Shown here: positions 12,160-23,114 of the stretch, in pieces
Layout: every line of letters starts with the position of its first letter
Position numbering within the stretch: position 1 is the first letter of the stretch
Assembly: GCA_030686995.1 (NCBI GenBank)
Contig: CM060685.1
Location: 24,102,065-24,166,064 of the forward strand
DNA: 64,000 nucleotides
Origin: Artemisia argyi
Lineage: Eukaryota > Streptophyta > Magnoliopsida > Asterales > Asteraceae
Reading direction: 5' to 3'
Notes under the pieces: generated by a model
Seen by the model: only the letters and a program-made list of their open reading frames with translations
Databases searched by the model: none
What the model was told of the DNA's origin: nothing
Made by a program: the position numbers and the translations under genes

Positions 12160-13723
12160 TTCGAATAGTTTTTACTTATTGATTAGGAGGTTTTTGATTG
12201 TTGATGCGAATTTAGGCATCAAAGGGATAGCATCCGCGAAACTAATATCAAAGTGTAGATCTTGAAAATTTTGGAAAAATTTCTCCATCTTGTGATTAGC
12301 TTTCTCGCGGAGCTTTTGGTCTTGTAATCGTGAGGGATACGGAATTGAAGGTTTTGGGTTGGCTTTTGGATTTTCAACAGGACTCTTGGGAGTTTCAAAC
12401 ATAACTTTTTTTGGAGTCGGGACCGGAATAACTGGAGGAGGGACGTCATTGGTACTTCCGTTGTTAGTAGGAAGTATCTTGTCCGTTGTATCCTCAGTTT
12501 CACGCTCCTCTACCTGGACAGGAGAAGAGGTAGACGGAGCCTGGGTCCTTTATAGGAAACTCCACTTCTGGTTGTAATCGCTTTTACATCGCCCCTCGGA
12601 TTCGCGATCGTATTGCTGGGTAATGTACCCGAGCCCGAGGGTCGATCATTTAAAGACTTCTTGATGTCAGAAATCTGGCTGACCAACAACTTGTTCATTT
12701 CATCTTGGGATTTCATAAAATGTTTCAATAACTCATCGGATGATGGTCCAGTTGGAACAACGGCTTGATTTTGGTTAGGAAAATTTTGAGCCCGGTTGTT
12801 CTGGAAATTCCCTTGATTCTGATTGTTGTTACCATGGAAATTGTTTCCTTGTTGAAAATTACCCTGTTGGTAATTGTTTTGACCTTGATTGCGGTTGAAG
12901 TTTCCTTGGTTCTGATTTTGGAAAACCTGGTTTTGACCAGCATTGAAATTCCCTTGGTTGTTAAAACCTTGGTTCATTCTATTCTGGTTCTGATTCTAGT
13001 TAAAATTCTGGTTTCTGTTTTGACCATTTTGGTTCTGAGACTAATTGAATCCTAGTGGTCCAAGGTAGTTATTAGAACGGTAGCTCAAAAGGTTTCGGTC
13101 CCCTTGTGGTTGGTAAGAATTACCCCCCGCGTTATAGGAACCTTGAGCTGCGTACACGTTTTCATGAGCGAAGCCAATGGAGGTTGGGCACTCTGTGTAC
13201 GGATGTGGACCACCGCAAGTTTCACAACTTGGGTTGACAACTTTGACATGCTGATTATGATTTGTCTGATGGATACGTAAAACTGCTGTAGATAAATGAT
13301 CGAGTTTTTTTTAGCAAGGAGAGCTATTTCATTGCTTGCTGGAGTGACTTATTTACATGAGTCGTTCCTCTCAGCAGAGGAGTCCCAAAAATTGTGATGG
13401 GCAGTCATGTTTTTGATTAAATCGTAGCACTCTTTAGGGGTCCTTTTCATAAAGTTGCCCCCAGCAGCAGCATTGATGGTGTCACGATGGCGAAGTGTCA
13501 AACCATTATAGAAGGTATCGATAATGGTGACAAGAAGCATATTATGGTTGGGACATCGTCAGGAAGCTGTCTGAAGTTGCTGATATCATTCATCAGCTTT
13601 GTTACCATAGATGGTGGAAAGTATTTGGCTAGAAGTTTGGTAACCATCTCATCAAAGGTGTGGATCAAATTCTTTGGAAGTCTATTGAACCAGGCAGTCG
13701 CATGATGAGAGAGGGAGTAGGGG
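12160..13723 (-). pseudogene. Athila gag, 3' portion, frame-broken
   Basis: Broken minus-strand frames continue gag after the Sirevirus insertion. 13723-13540 reads a capsid-like HHATAWFNRLP and FDEMVTKLLAKYF. 13540-13349 reads MLLVTIIDTFYNGL and GGNFMKRTPKECYDLI. 12977-12510 is very rich in Asn and Gln (many NQGNF units), and 12402-12172 is a lysine-rich linker before the protease. An internal deletion joins the segments near 13540. No single frame spans the region. Confidence 0.8.
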
Positions 13724-13728
13724 AAAAG

Positions 13729-15065
13729 TGTGGAAAACTAGAAGGGGGGTTGAATAGTTTTACGTCTTTTTACTTCGTTATATAATTAGTTTTAGAGTTT
13801 TGCTTAGCTTTTAAAAACTTAGATTCGATAATATGTGATCTCAAGTCTTGTACAATATAAACAATTAATACTACACAATATGTTATAATGATAAGTAATG
13901 AAATAAGTAAGAGATGGAAAGATCGAACCGCGAGACGAGAGATTTATAGTGGTTCGGCTACAAGGACACCTTCCTTGCCCTACTCCACTCCCCGAGCACC
14001 TAACTCGAGAGTTTTCTTCACTATATCAACAAGCTCCCTTATGGCGGAGAAAACCGTACACACCAATATGCACACCAATATACACACCAATCTACACACC
14101 ACTTTTCACACCACAACTTCGTCACACCTAAGTCACAACTTCTACACAACTTCTTCAAATCAATCTACTTCACAACTAACTACTCCACACCTATCTTCTT
14201 CACACCAATCTAGTACCTAGCTTATCTTCTTCACACCAAGCTACTAACTAATCACACAATCTATATCTAACACAACTATCTACAATCAAATATTCACAAC
14301 AATCTTCACAAAGAATAATGTAAATGATCTTTGATGATGCACCAACAACTTGGATGTGGAGATCACAACAAGTTGTAATACTTCTTGTCTTGAGGGATAG
14401 AAGTATTCTTCTCTTGCACTTGAGAGGATGAAGGTTGGATCACTTTGAAACAAAGAATTTATGTACTTATGATCAAAGGATAAAAGAAATGGAGATTTGG
14501 ATCTAGATCAGAAAGTTTAGTAGTGCAAAAGGTGAGGAAAAAATCCAGGTTTAATGTGGTATTTATAGGCAACAGAATCTGACAGAGGAGCGTGGCCGGT
14601 CCCCTTAAATCATGGCCGGCCCCCTTAAAATTAAGGGGACCGCCCTTTGTAATTAAGGGGGCCGCCCAGCTGAAAATAAATCATGGCCAGATTCTTTGTC
14701 TTTTAGTGGGGAAAGTTTATTTGGTGAAAAACTAACTAATTTTGGTTAAAAATTTGAATTCATATATTTAGTATGAATAAAATATTTTTCTTTATTACCA
14801 AAAGTGTTTTTCAAAAATATATAATATGTTTATATAATTAAATAAACTTTGTAATTCTTAATTAAACTTTCCTTTGATCATAAAATGCACTAAACACTTT
14901 GTTTATTCATACCTTAAGTGATTTGGATGTAAAGAGAAATATTAATTACTAAATACTTGTTTATGTCACAAGTTTTAGTTCTATGAGTTTATATTTTGTG
15001 ATAATTAAAACATAGAGATATTGATAACATGTTAATAATGTTTTTAGGCATTATTTATGTCAACA
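13729..15065 (-). repeat. 3' LTR of the Sirevirus
   Basis: The 1,337-bp direct repeat is the partner of 21420-22737. Read on the minus strand it starts TGTTGACATAAATAA and ends GAGTTTTCCACA. It contains an 11-bp-unit CACACCAATAT-like tandem near 14058-14100, a palindrome cluster at 14591-14672 and a TATA box at 14560-14567. Confidence 0.94.
14560..14672 (-). promoter_or_regulatory. Sirevirus LTR promoter: TATA box plus upstream palindrome cluster
   Basis: On the minus strand TATAAATA (14567-14560) is preceded, 25-105 bp upstream, by inverted copies of GGCCGGTCCCCTTAA / TTAAGGGGACCGCC (14591-14672). The copies can pair into hairpins and are GC-rich in otherwise AT-rich DNA. The same module is in the other LTR (TATA about 22241-22248, repeats about 22272-22353). 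Palindromes upstream of TATA are a known Sirevirus feature; which protein binds them is unknown. Confidence 0.75.
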
Positions 15066-15265
15066 ATCTCCCCCTTTTTGATTATTACAAAACCTTAAAC
15101 TCAATATATCTAAAACTTGTTTTTTTTTTTTGGACAAGTATTATATAGTTTACATTTCTCTTCTCCCCCTTTTTGTACTAATTAAAAAGGTTAAGCCGAG
15201 TAAGCTTCGCGAGGGAAGTTTAAACGGGTAGAACGCTCCCCCTTAATGTATGCTCCCCCTCATTT
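15066..15265 (-). other. Polypurine tract and three additional polypurine-like tracts
   Basis: Immediately inside the 3' LTR the plus strand reads ATCTCCCCCTTTTTG (15066-15080), the complement of a polypurine tract. Similar tracts follow at about 15161-15174, 15234 and 15250. Multiplied tracts at this place are typical of Sireviruses. Confidence 0.75.
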
Positions 15266-15547
15266 GAGAGCACCAAGGGAATGAGCAATGGAGATCTTTG
15301 CTACAAAAATATTTGAAAAGAGCAAGATACACATATATGCAAGGCAACAATTATGCAACTAAACATAGATTCATTTAAGCATTATAGAAATGATAAGCAT
15401 TACAACATTCATTATGCTTGAAGCATATTGATAAAAATAACACAAAAGAAAAGACATAGTCCTATATTTCCTAAGAGAGCACTTGGACTTGCTTGCAACC
15501 CATGGTTGATTGTTTTATTTGCTTGAAGAGAAACATAAGCATAAAGC

Positions 15548-16253
15548 TTAGATGTTTGATTGAGAGGGATATGGAGTGGAGTGTGGAACAGAAGAAGTGG
15601 ATCTCACGATGTTGTATCGTGTTAAGGGTGGTATTGGATGATTGCGAGTGAGAAGATATTCGATCCAAGAAATATCTTCACTCAAGTAGAGGATTTGTTT
15701 TTGAAGGAATATGCAACAAGGGCAAAAGTGAGTGTGGTTTGTAACTTGATCCAAGTTGAGAGAGTGGGGAAGGCAATTTGCATAGGGTGATGATGGAGGT
15801 TGTCCTTTGTTGCGTTGTGCAAGATGCATAGCAAGGAGATCACTAAGATCATGGATTTGGTTTATTTCATCACGGAACTTTTGTTTTTCCGTGGCAATGT
15901 GGAGGGGGTCATAGGTTTGGTATGGATGAGTTGGGTTTGTGTAGTTGGAATTGTAGTTTGATGGTTGATCAAACTTGCATGGATCATTATAAGTTGTTGG
16001 AGGTTGAGAGGTGTAGTTTGGCTTGAAGGAAGATGTTTGGCCAATGTTGTATGGTTTGTAAAGTGGATCAAATGAATGACCTTGTTGGTTTGATGCAAAG
16101 TTTGGGAAGTAAGAAGTTGGGGGTGAGGAATGATTTCCAACTTCATTTATGATGATTGGATTTATTTCGAGGGCTTTTTCTTCGCCAAACGGGTTTTTCC
16201 GTCATCCTTGCTAGCCTTGAGGCTTTTGATTTTGGTTTGTTTGGAGAGTTCAT
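15548..16253 (-). pseudogene. Third ORF of the Sirevirus (env position), one frameshift, function unknown
   Basis: On the minus strand an ATG at 16253 opens a frame that stops after 35 codons. A frame one base away is open from about 16190 to the stop at 15548 (over 200 codons). The likely slip is in an A-run near 16190. The predicted product is about 230 residues, rich in Pro, Ser, Asn, Gln, Tyr and His. It includes a basic N-terminus (NKPKSKASRLAR), an internal EKQKFRDEINQIHDLSDLL stretch and a Cys-rich HFCPCCIF. No membrane segment or signal peptide is visible, so despite its env-like position nothing supports an envelope protein. I do not recognise the family. A dedicated TATA box lies about 35 bp upstream of the ATG. 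Confidence 0.6.
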
Positions 16254-16287
16254 GATGGGATGAATGGAGAGTTTTGAGGATTGAGGA

Positions 16288-16510
16288 TATTTATAGTGTA
16301 AGATTTGTGTGTTTAAGGATGGATAAGGTTTGTTTGGGAGATTAGGACAAAATGTGTTGGTGAAAAATGGGAAATGTAGGTTGAAATGGGCTAAAAAGCA
16401 GAAAACATTCTGTAAACCCGACCATCAGATGGCCGGTCCCCTTAATTAGGGGGCGGTCCCCTTAATGATTAAGGGGGCCGCCTTACAAAATTAAGGGGGC
16501 CGCCCATCTG
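16288..16510 (-). promoter_or_regulatory. Putative internal promoter of the third Sirevirus ORF
   Basis: TATAAATA on the minus strand (16295-16288) lies 35 bp before the ATG at 16253. Upstream of it, at 16430-16505, sit inverted copies of the same GGCCGGTCCCCTTAA / TTAAGGGGACCGCC module found upstream of the LTR TATA box. The surrounding sequence is unlike the LTR, so this is not a simple LTR fragment. I infer an internal promoter sharing regulators with the LTR. Confidence 0.55.
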
Positions 16511-17248
16511 GTGATTTCCAGGTTGCCAGAATTGGGTTTTTGGCAGAAAATTTGCAGAAAGGTTATGTATTTGGATTAGAATTCAAGAAAGTTCAATTCT
16601 CTTAGGCAATATAGAGTCTAATCTAATCAAGATATAGCATGCATGTAAAATCACATAAACACAAGAGCAAATAATCAACATATAATAAGCAATAGGAGGC
16701 AAATAAAGATAAGCACAATTAAGCTTCCTAAGGCATCTATCTTAGATTAAAGGCAAGGATAATTACTGAGTGAACAACTAATGATGGATCAAGATGACAC
16801 CATTATTAATGAATTTGTCCTAGTGAGTGTCTATATGCAACAAATGTGGAGTTGTGATTGTTTCGACTCCTAGAAGCAAAAAGAAATAACGATCCTAAGA
16901 AACAATCCAAATAATCTCCTTGATTTAATTTTTGCTCGATCATGAATGTCAAAGACATATATTAGATTATATATCTTGACAATTTATGTGAGAATTTATG
17001 CATGATTTTGAAATAGAATGTTTTTAGGATTAGTCAACAATGCAAGGAAAATGATTTTCATGGGGTTCCTAGATTGTGAGAATAATTTTTAGAGAAAATT
17101 GATTGAGTTTTACAAAACGGTTTATGCAAAGAAAATAGCTTTTCTCAATCTTTAGTTTTGTGCGAAATAGATTCCTAGACTCAGAATAGGTGAAATGGAA
17201 GAAAAATGAATTTCATGCAAGTATAAATTTGAAATATTTCAATATAAT
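16511..17248 (-). other. Sirevirus spacer between pol and the third ORF
   Basis: AT-rich sequence after the RNase H stop. I see no ORF or repeat in it. Confidence 0.6.
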
Positions 17249-19066
17249 TTAGTCAACTTGTTCCATCATTCCTAATCCTAAACGCAAGTGGTTGAATAAT
17301 TCACGCTTAAGGGGTTTTGTGAATATATCCGCAATGTTGTCTTCCGATGCAACCTTTTCTATAGGTATATTTCCTTTTTGTACATTATCCCTAAGAAAAT
17401 GGTGACGTATTTCTATGTGTTTAGTCCTAGAGTGTTGCACCGGATTTTTACTTAAATCTATCGCACCTTTGTTATCGCACATAATGGGGACATTTTCTAA
17501 CCTAATGCCATAGTCTACGAGAGCTTGTTTCATCCATAGTGCTTGTTGACATGCCTTTCCGGCGCTTACATATTCGGCTTCGGTGGTAGAAATAGCAAGA
17601 GCGGTTTGCTTCTTCAAAAACCAAGACGTTAGACAACATCCCATAAACGTGCAAATACCGCTAGTGCTCTTTCTATCTACGTAGTCTCCCGCATGATCCG
17701 AATCCGCATAGACAATGGTTTCTATGCCGGATTCCTTAGGATACCATAATCCTAAGTGTATAGTGCCTTTAACGTATCGGAAGATACGCTTAACCGCTTC
17801 TAGGTGAGAAGTTTTGGGATCCTCTTGAAAATGGGCACAAAGGCAGACACTAAACATGATGTCGGGTCTACTTGCCATCAAGTATAGTAAACTACCTATC
17901 ATTCCTCTATACTTGGTGTTATCTACGGACTCACCTTCATCATCCTTTGTGAGCTTTACCTTTGTAGACATGGGAGTTTTCATGGGTTTTGAGTCTTCTA
18001 GGCCAAACTTCTTAAGCATTTCCTTAATGTACTTAGATTGGTTAAAAAATATTCCATCTTCTAATTGTTTTATTTGTAATCCTAGGAAGAAGTTAAGTTC
18101 ACCCATCATACTCATCTCAAACTCATCATGCATGATTTTGGCAAATTCATCACACATGTCTTGACAAGTCGATCCAAATATGATGTCATCAACATATATT
18201 TGGACAATGATGAGATTTGGGTCTTTCCTTTTAGTGAAAAGAGTGTTATCTACCATTCCCATGGAATAATCATGTTTAATAAGAAAAGCTTTTAATCGAT
18301 CATACCAAGCTTTAGGAGCTTGTTTGAGTCCATACAAAGCTTTCTTTAACTTATAAACATAATCAGGTTTTGCGAAGTCAATGAATCCTGGAGGTTGTGC
18401 CACATATACCTCCTCATTGATAAAACCGTTAAGGAATGCACTTTTCACATCCATTTGGAATAACTTAAAATCTAGGGCGCAAGCATAGGCAAGTAATATC
18501 CTAATCGATTCTAGTCTAGCTACAGGGGCATAAGTTTCGTCATAATCAATTCCTTCTTGTTGATTATAACCTTGGGCAACTAACCTAGCTTTATTCCTAG
18601 TAACTATTCCATTCTCGTCTAACTTATTCCTATATACCCATTTGGTTCCTATGATGGTCATATCCATTGGATTTGGGACTAATTCCCAAACATCATTCGC
18701 CTTAAATTGATTTAATTCTTCTTGCATAGCTATAACCCAACTTTCATCCTTTAAAGCCTCGCTAATATTCTTAGGTTCTATTGCTGAGAGGAAACAAAAG
18801 AAATTATTTTTATCTTGGGCTTGTGACCTAAGGGTTCTTTGGTTAAGATGTCCTATTATATTGTCTAATGGATGAGATCTAGATTCTTTAATATTAACAG
18901 TTTTGTTATTTTCTAAGTGAATGTCTTCATTATCATTTTCTATGGGTTTTGTTTTACTAACCTCAATAGCTTCATCTTCGATTAAATCATCATCTTCTAA
19001 AGGTAATGTTTTAGGAGGTGGTGGTGTTTCATCAAATGTTACATTTAGTGATTCCTCTACTTTCAT
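17249..19066 (-). CDS. Sirevirus reverse transcriptase-RNase H (3' part of pol)
   Basis: 605 codons, uninterrupted. After an acidic linker (about residues 1-70) comes the Copia reverse transcriptase: WVYRNKLDENG (143-153), the catalytic FQMDVKSAFLNG with Asp206, KALYGLKQAPKAWYDR, and the YVDD box at 291-294. RNase H follows: IVYADSDHAGD, then STTEAEYVSA and KHIEIRHHFLRD. All catalytic aspartates are present. The methionine at 19066 is not a true start: the frame was part of one polyprotein with the Gag-integrase frame upstream, and continues upstream to the slip near 19310. Length and motifs equal those of active Copia elements. Confidence 0.92.
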   Translation of the reverse strand: MKVEESLNVTFDETPPPPKTLPLEDDDLIEDEAIEVSKTKPIENDNEDIHLENNKTVNIKESRSHPLDNIIGHLNQRTLRSQAQDKNNFFCFLSAIEPKNISEALKDESWVIAMQEELNQFKANDVWELVPNPMDMTIIGTKWVYRNKLDENGIVTRNKARLVAQGYNQQEGIDYDETYAPVARLESIRILLAYACALDFKLFQMDVKSAFLNGFINEEVYVAQPPGFIDFAKPDYVYKLKKALYGLKQAPKAWYDRLKAFLIKHDYSMGMVDNTLFTKRKDPNLIIVQIYVDDIIFGSTCQDMCDEFAKIMHDEFEMSMMGELNFFLGLQIKQLEDGIFFNQSKYIKEMLKKFGLEDSKPMKTPMSTKVKLTKDDEGESVDNTKYRGMIGSLLYLMASRPDIMFSVCLCAHFQEDPKTSHLEAVKRIFRYVKGTIHLGLWYPKESGIETIVYADSDHAGDYVDRKSTSGICTFMGCCLTSWFLKKQTALAISTTEAEYVSAGKACQQALWMKQALVDYGIRLENVPIMCDNKGAIDLSKNPVQHSRTKHIEIRHHFLRDNVQKGNIPIEKVASEDNIADIFTKPLKRELFNHLRLGLGMMEQVD

Positions 19067-19302
19067 GGAGTGTTTGTTAAGTATTATATATGCTTTGCTA
19101 TTTTGTGAGTATCCTAAAAATATTCCTTCATATGATTTTGGATCAAACTTAGTGAGATAGTCCTTAGTGTTTAAAATATAGCATTTACTTCCAAATACCT
19201 TAAAGTAGCTTAAGTTTGGTTTTCTACCTCTTAATAACTCATAAGGAGTTTTTCCTAGAATTCTTCTAATTGATACCCTATTTAAAATATAAGTTGATGT
19301 AT
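19067..19302 (-). pseudogene. Sirevirus integrase C-terminal linker, downstream of a one-base frameshift
   Basis: The stretch is open in the same frame as 19066-17249 and has typical integrase-RT linker content (ILGKTPYELLRGRKP, VFGSKCYILN). The break is near 19310, in a run of T (minus strand) where one base appears lost. The upstream frame then ends at once with QNFGVTP. Confidence 0.85.
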
Positions 19303-21351
19303 CTACGGCGTGACACCAAAATTTTGTGGGATGGATTGTTCATTTAACATAGTTCTACTCATTTCTTGTAGTGACCTATTTTTTATTTCTACTACGCCAT
19401 TTGATTGAGGAGTACGAGGAGCGGAGAAATTGTGAGATATTCCATTTAAGTCGTAATATTTTCCGAATTGTACTTCGTTATCAAATTCCCTACCATGGTC
19501 CGTCCTAATGGCAACTATTGAGCATCCTAATTTATTTTGAATCATTCTACTAAATATTTCGAATTTTTCAAAGGCTTGGGTCTTGTCACTTAAAAACCTA
19601 GTCCACGTGTATCGTGAGTAGTCATCTACTATCACTAAGGTATATTTGTTTCCTCCATAGCTCCGCACAGCGGATGGACCAAAAAGATCCATATGTAATA
19701 ATTCTAGGCATCTAGTAGTGGATACTATATTCTTGGCTTTGTGACTAGCATGAGCTTGTTTTCCAATTTTACATGCATCACAAAAATGCTTGTCATATTT
19801 TAGATTAGGCAAATTTCTAACTAATTCCTTAGAGGCCAAAGATTGTATTTGTTGCATATTAGCATGTCCTAATCTCCTATGCCATAGTCTAGAGTTTTCA
19901 TCTAGGGTCGTTAGGCATATCCTATCCTCAGGTTTGTTTCCTAGTTTCATAACATATATGCCACCTTTTCTAATTCCTCTACCTATAATTTTTCCATCCT
20001 TAACTATTTCGCTATCATCTTCGGTAAATGTGACTCTACCTTTATTATCACATATTTGTCCTACACTAAGCAAGTTATATGTTAATTTATCTACATGCTC
20101 TACATTTTCAATAGTAAGTGAGTCTTGAGAGATCGTACCTTTGCCAATGATTTTTCCACGTAAGTCACTACCGAAAATAACGTTACCTCCATTGTATGCC
20201 TTGTATGTAGAGAATAGATTGCGATTCCCCGTCATGTGCCTCGAACATCCGCTATCTTTGATCCATTCGTCAGGTTCCAAGTTAATTCCTAAACATATTT
20301 CGTCGGTTTCTTTTGCCATAAAACACTTTTCATCTCTTGGCTTTTCAACTTCTTCTTTGTCACTATCACTCCATGTTCCACTAACAAAAGCACCTTGACT
20401 TTCATAACCCGGTGGCTTTAGACATTCGCCAATGAGATGATTTGGACTTCCACATCTAAAGCATTTTCTCTTCCCGTAGTTGTCACTTCTATTTCTTTGG
20501 AGTGCTTTTCTTTCGTCTCGTGATGATCTAGTGAATCTTCCTCGTCTCTTGAAGAACTTCTTGAATTCTCTTACGGCCATTGCATATTCTTCGTCTTCAC
20601 TTTCGTCACTTGAATCATCATCATCACTAGGTTCCTTTTTGGCTTTTAGAGCAATTGATTTGGTTTGTTCTTTCTTGACTTTGACCGTTTCCGAATCTCT
20701 TCTTATGATTTCTTCATGAAACTTCAAGTTGCCAATTAGTTCATCTAGTGATAACGTCATCAAGTTCTTTGATTCTTCGATTGTCGTGACCTTAGCTCGC
20801 CATTTTGGATGCAATGCCCTAAGAAATTTCCTAACACAATTTTTACTAGAAAATGTCTCATCAAGTGCTTTTAAACTTGTGATGATGGTGTTAAACTTAG
20901 CAAAAGCATTATCAATTGATTCCTCTTCCGGAATCGTAAATTGTTCATATTGTTGTACAAGAAGATCTATTTTATTATCTTTGACTTGGCTATTACCTTG
21001 GTGAGTAATTAGTAAAGAATCCCAAATTTCTTTGGCGGTTTTACACATAAAAATTCTTTCATATTCTTTGCGTGGTAACGCATTATAAATTACCATTTTA
21101 GCCTCATTATTTTTTGCTAATTTCTTTTTCAAATCATCATTTTGTTTTTCAAAATATACAATTTCATTCATTTTAGTTTCAACATTATATTGAATAGGAG
21201 GAAAATCACCAAAGGAAATAATATGCCAAAGATCAAGATCTTTTGATTTCACATACGTTTCGAATCTATTTTTCCAATATAAAAATCCACCACTTTCAAA
21301 TAGTGGTGGTCTTTGCATAGATTGCCCTTCTAAATATTTTTCAGATTCCAT
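19303..21351 (-). CDS. Sirevirus Gag-protease-integrase (5' part of the polyprotein)
   Basis: 682 codons. Gag covers about residues 1-295, with an acidic run ([14 protein letters not shown], 243-256) before a CCHC zinc knuckle [14 protein letters not shown] at 297-310. The aspartic protease active site is in [13 protein letters not shown] (Asp366). The integrase has its HHCC part ([15 protein letters not shown] ... [10 protein letters not shown]) and the catalytic residues in [18 protein letters not shown] and [10 protein letters not shown]. The start is the first ATG after the primer site, 53 bp downstream of it. The frame ends prematurely by the frameshift near 19310; otherwise it would run on into reverse transcriptase. 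Confidence 0.92.
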   Translation of the reverse strand: MESEKYLEGQSMQRPPLFESGGFLYWKNRFETYVKSKDLDLWHIISFGDFPPIQYNVETKMNEIVYFEKQNDDLKKKLAKNNEAKMVIYNALPRKEYERIFMCKTAKEIWDSLLITHQGNSQVKDNKIDLLVQQYEQFTIPEEESIDNAFAKFNTIITSLKALDETFSSKNCVRKFLRALHPKWRAKVTTIEESKNLMTLSLDELIGNLKFHEEIIRRDSETVKVKKEQTKSIALKAKKEPSDDDDSSDESEDEEYAMAVREFKKFFKRRGRFTRSSRDERKALQRNRSDNYGKRKCFRCGSPNHLIGECLKPPGYESQGAFVSGTWSDSDKEEVEKPRDEKCFMAKETDEICLGINLEPDEWIKDSGCSRHMTGNRNLFSTYKAYNGGNVIFGSDLRGKIIGKGTISQDSLTIENVEHVDKLTYNLLSVGQICDNKGRVTFTEDDSEIVKDGKIIGRGIRKGGIYVMKLGNKPEDRICLTTLDENSRLWHRRLGHANMQQIQSLASKELVRNLPNLKYDKHFCDACKIGKQAHASHKAKNIVSTTRCLELLHMDLFGPSAVRSYGGNKYTLVIVDDYSRYTWTRFLSDKTQAFEKFEIFSRMIQNKLGCSIVAIRTDHGREFDNEVQFGKYYDLNGISHNFSAPRTPQSNGVVEIKNRSLQEMSRTMLNEQSIPQNFGVTP

Positions 21352-21403
21352 AGATCGTTACAAGTTTTAAAATACAAGATATTTTAAAAATCTTGCTAGC
21401 CGT

Positions 21404-21417
21404 GGCACTTGATACCA
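21404..21417 (-). other. Sirevirus primer binding site
   Basis: On the minus strand TGGTATCAAGTGCC lies two bases after the 5' LTR end at 21420. It is similar to the initiator tRNA-Met complement. Confidence 0.7.
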
Positions 21418-21419
21418 AT

Positions 21420-22737
21420 TGTGGAAAACTCGAAGGGGGGTTGAATAGTTTTACGTCTTTTTACTTCGTTATAAAATTAGTTTTAGAGTTTTGCTTAGCT
21501 TTTAAAAACTTAGATTCGATAATATGTGATCTCAATTCTTGTACAATATAAACAATTAATACTACACAATATGTTATAATGATAAGTAATGAAATAAGTA
21601 AGAGATGGAAAGATCGAACCGCGAGACGAGAGATTTATAGTGGTTCGGCTACAAGGACACCTTCCTTGCCCTACTCCACTCCCCGAGCACCTAACTCGAG
21701 AGTTTTTTTCACTATATCAACAAGCTCCCTTATGGCGGAGAAAATCGTACACACCAATATACACACCAATATACACACCAATCTACACACCACTTTTCAC
21801 ACCACAACTTCGTCACACCTAAGTCACAACTTCTTCAAATCAATCTACTTCACAACTAACTACTCCACACCTATCTTCTTCACACCAATCTAGTACCTAG
21901 CTTATCTTCTTCACACCAAGCTACTAACTAATCACACAATCTATATCTAACACAACTATCTACAATCAAATATTCACAACAATCTTCACAAATAATAATG
22001 TAAATGATCTTTGATGATGCACCAACAACTTGGATGTGGAGATCACAACAAGTTGTAATACTTCTTGTCTTGAGGGATAGAAGTATTCTTCTCTTGCACT
22101 TGAGAGGATGAAGGTTGGATCACTTTGAAACAAAGAATTTATGTACTTATGATCAAAGGATAAAAGAAATGGAGATTTGGATCTAGATCAGAAAGTTTAG
22201 TAGTGCAAAAGGTGAGAAAAAAATCCAGTTTTAATGTGGTATTTATAGGCAACAGAATCTGACAGAGTAGCGTGACCGGTCCCCTTAAATCATGGTCGGC
22301 CCCCTTAAAATTAAGGGGACCGCCCTTTGTAATTAAGGGGACCGCCCAGCTGAAACGGCCAGATTCTTTGTCTTTTAGTGGGGAAAGTTTATTTGGTGAA
22401 AAACTAACTGATTTTGGTTAAAAATTTGAATTCATATATTTAGTATGAATAAAACATTTTTCTTTATTACCAAAAGTGTTTTTCAAAAATACATAATATG
22501 TTTATATAATTAAATAAACTTTGTAATTCTTAATTAAACTTTCCTTTGATCATAAAATGCACTAAACACTTTGTTTATTCATACCTTAAGTGATTTGGAT
22601 GTAAAGAGAAATATTAATTACTAAATACTTGTTTATGTCACAAGTTTTAGTTCTATGAGTTTATATTTTGTGATAATTAAAACATAGAGATATTGATAAC
22701 ATGTTAATAATGTTTTTAGGAATTATTTATGTCAACA
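21420..22737 (-). repeat. 5' LTR of the Sirevirus
   Basis: The 1,318-bp repeat has the same TG...CA ends as 13729-15065. It lacks 11 bp near 21826 and 8 bp near 22355 present in the other copy. It drives the minus-strand transcript, with TATAAATA at about 22248-22241. Confidence 0.94.
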
Positions 22738-22742
22738 AAAAG

Positions 22743-23114
22743 GTACAAACGTAGGCCGTCTTCGGTGACGCCATTTTGTTTCATGCTTTGGGTGACAGTA
22801 AAAAATTTGTCGAGATGCTTGTTAGGATCGTCACCCGGCAATCCGTGGAACTGGCACGAATTTTGGACCTGTTGTATCATATGGTGTTTTAGTCCAAAGT
22901 CCGTGGCTCCAATAGTCAGTTGTGCAATGGGTCCACCTCTCCCGTGAATGGTGGGCTGACATAGTTCCTTTATTGTTCGGGTGTCAGGAACTACATCATC
23001 CTTGGGAGGTAGTGGGTGCTCGTCGTCCATCTTTAAAGTTTGTTCTTCTTCAACAGTACGTAACTCGGTTACATTTCTTTGGCGATTATGCTTTGCTTGC
23101 GAACGAGTGCGCAT
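22743..23114 (-). pseudogene. Athila gag, N-terminal fragment
   Basis: The frame from ATG 23114 encodes a basic start (MRTRSQAKHNRQRN), then ELCQPTIHGRGGPIAQ, MIQQVQNSCQFHGLPGDDPN and GVTEDGLRLYLF. There the Sirevirus target site AAAAG interrupts it. It resumes at 13723 with PYSLSHHATAWF. This is the conserved Athila/Tat gag N-terminus. Confidence 0.88.

Larger units (their letters stand above)
13729..22737 (-). mobile_element. Sirevirus-type (SIRE/Maximus) Copia retrotransposon, nearly intact, nested in Athila gag
   Basis: The 9,009-bp element has LTRs at 13729-15065 and 21420-22737 and the target duplication AAAAG at 13724-13728 and 22738-22742. The LTR ends are TG...CA. The minus-strand order is 5' LTR, Met-type primer site, Gag-protease-integrase (21351-19303), reverse transcriptase-RNase H (19066-17249), a third ORF (16253-15548), repeated polypurine tracts, 3' LTR. 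One single-base frameshift near 19310 separates the two pol frames. The LTRs differ mainly by two indels (11 and 8 bp) and scattered substitutions, so the insertion is fairly young. The assignment rests on domain sequence, a third ORF after pol, a palindrome cluster in the LTR and repeated polypurine tracts, all described for Sireviruses. Confidence 0.92.

Noticed and set aside
13888..14220. 110- and 104-codon frames in the two Sirevirus LTRs (13888 and 21579) with THMHTNIHTNLHT-like repeats
   Set aside because: They are translations of an 11-bp LTR tandem repeat. The two LTR copies disagree by an 11-bp indel that changes the frame.
15548..16253. Calling the third Sirevirus ORF an envelope gene
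   Set aside because: Position alone suggests it; no signal peptide, membrane segment or glycosylation-rich ectodomain is visible.
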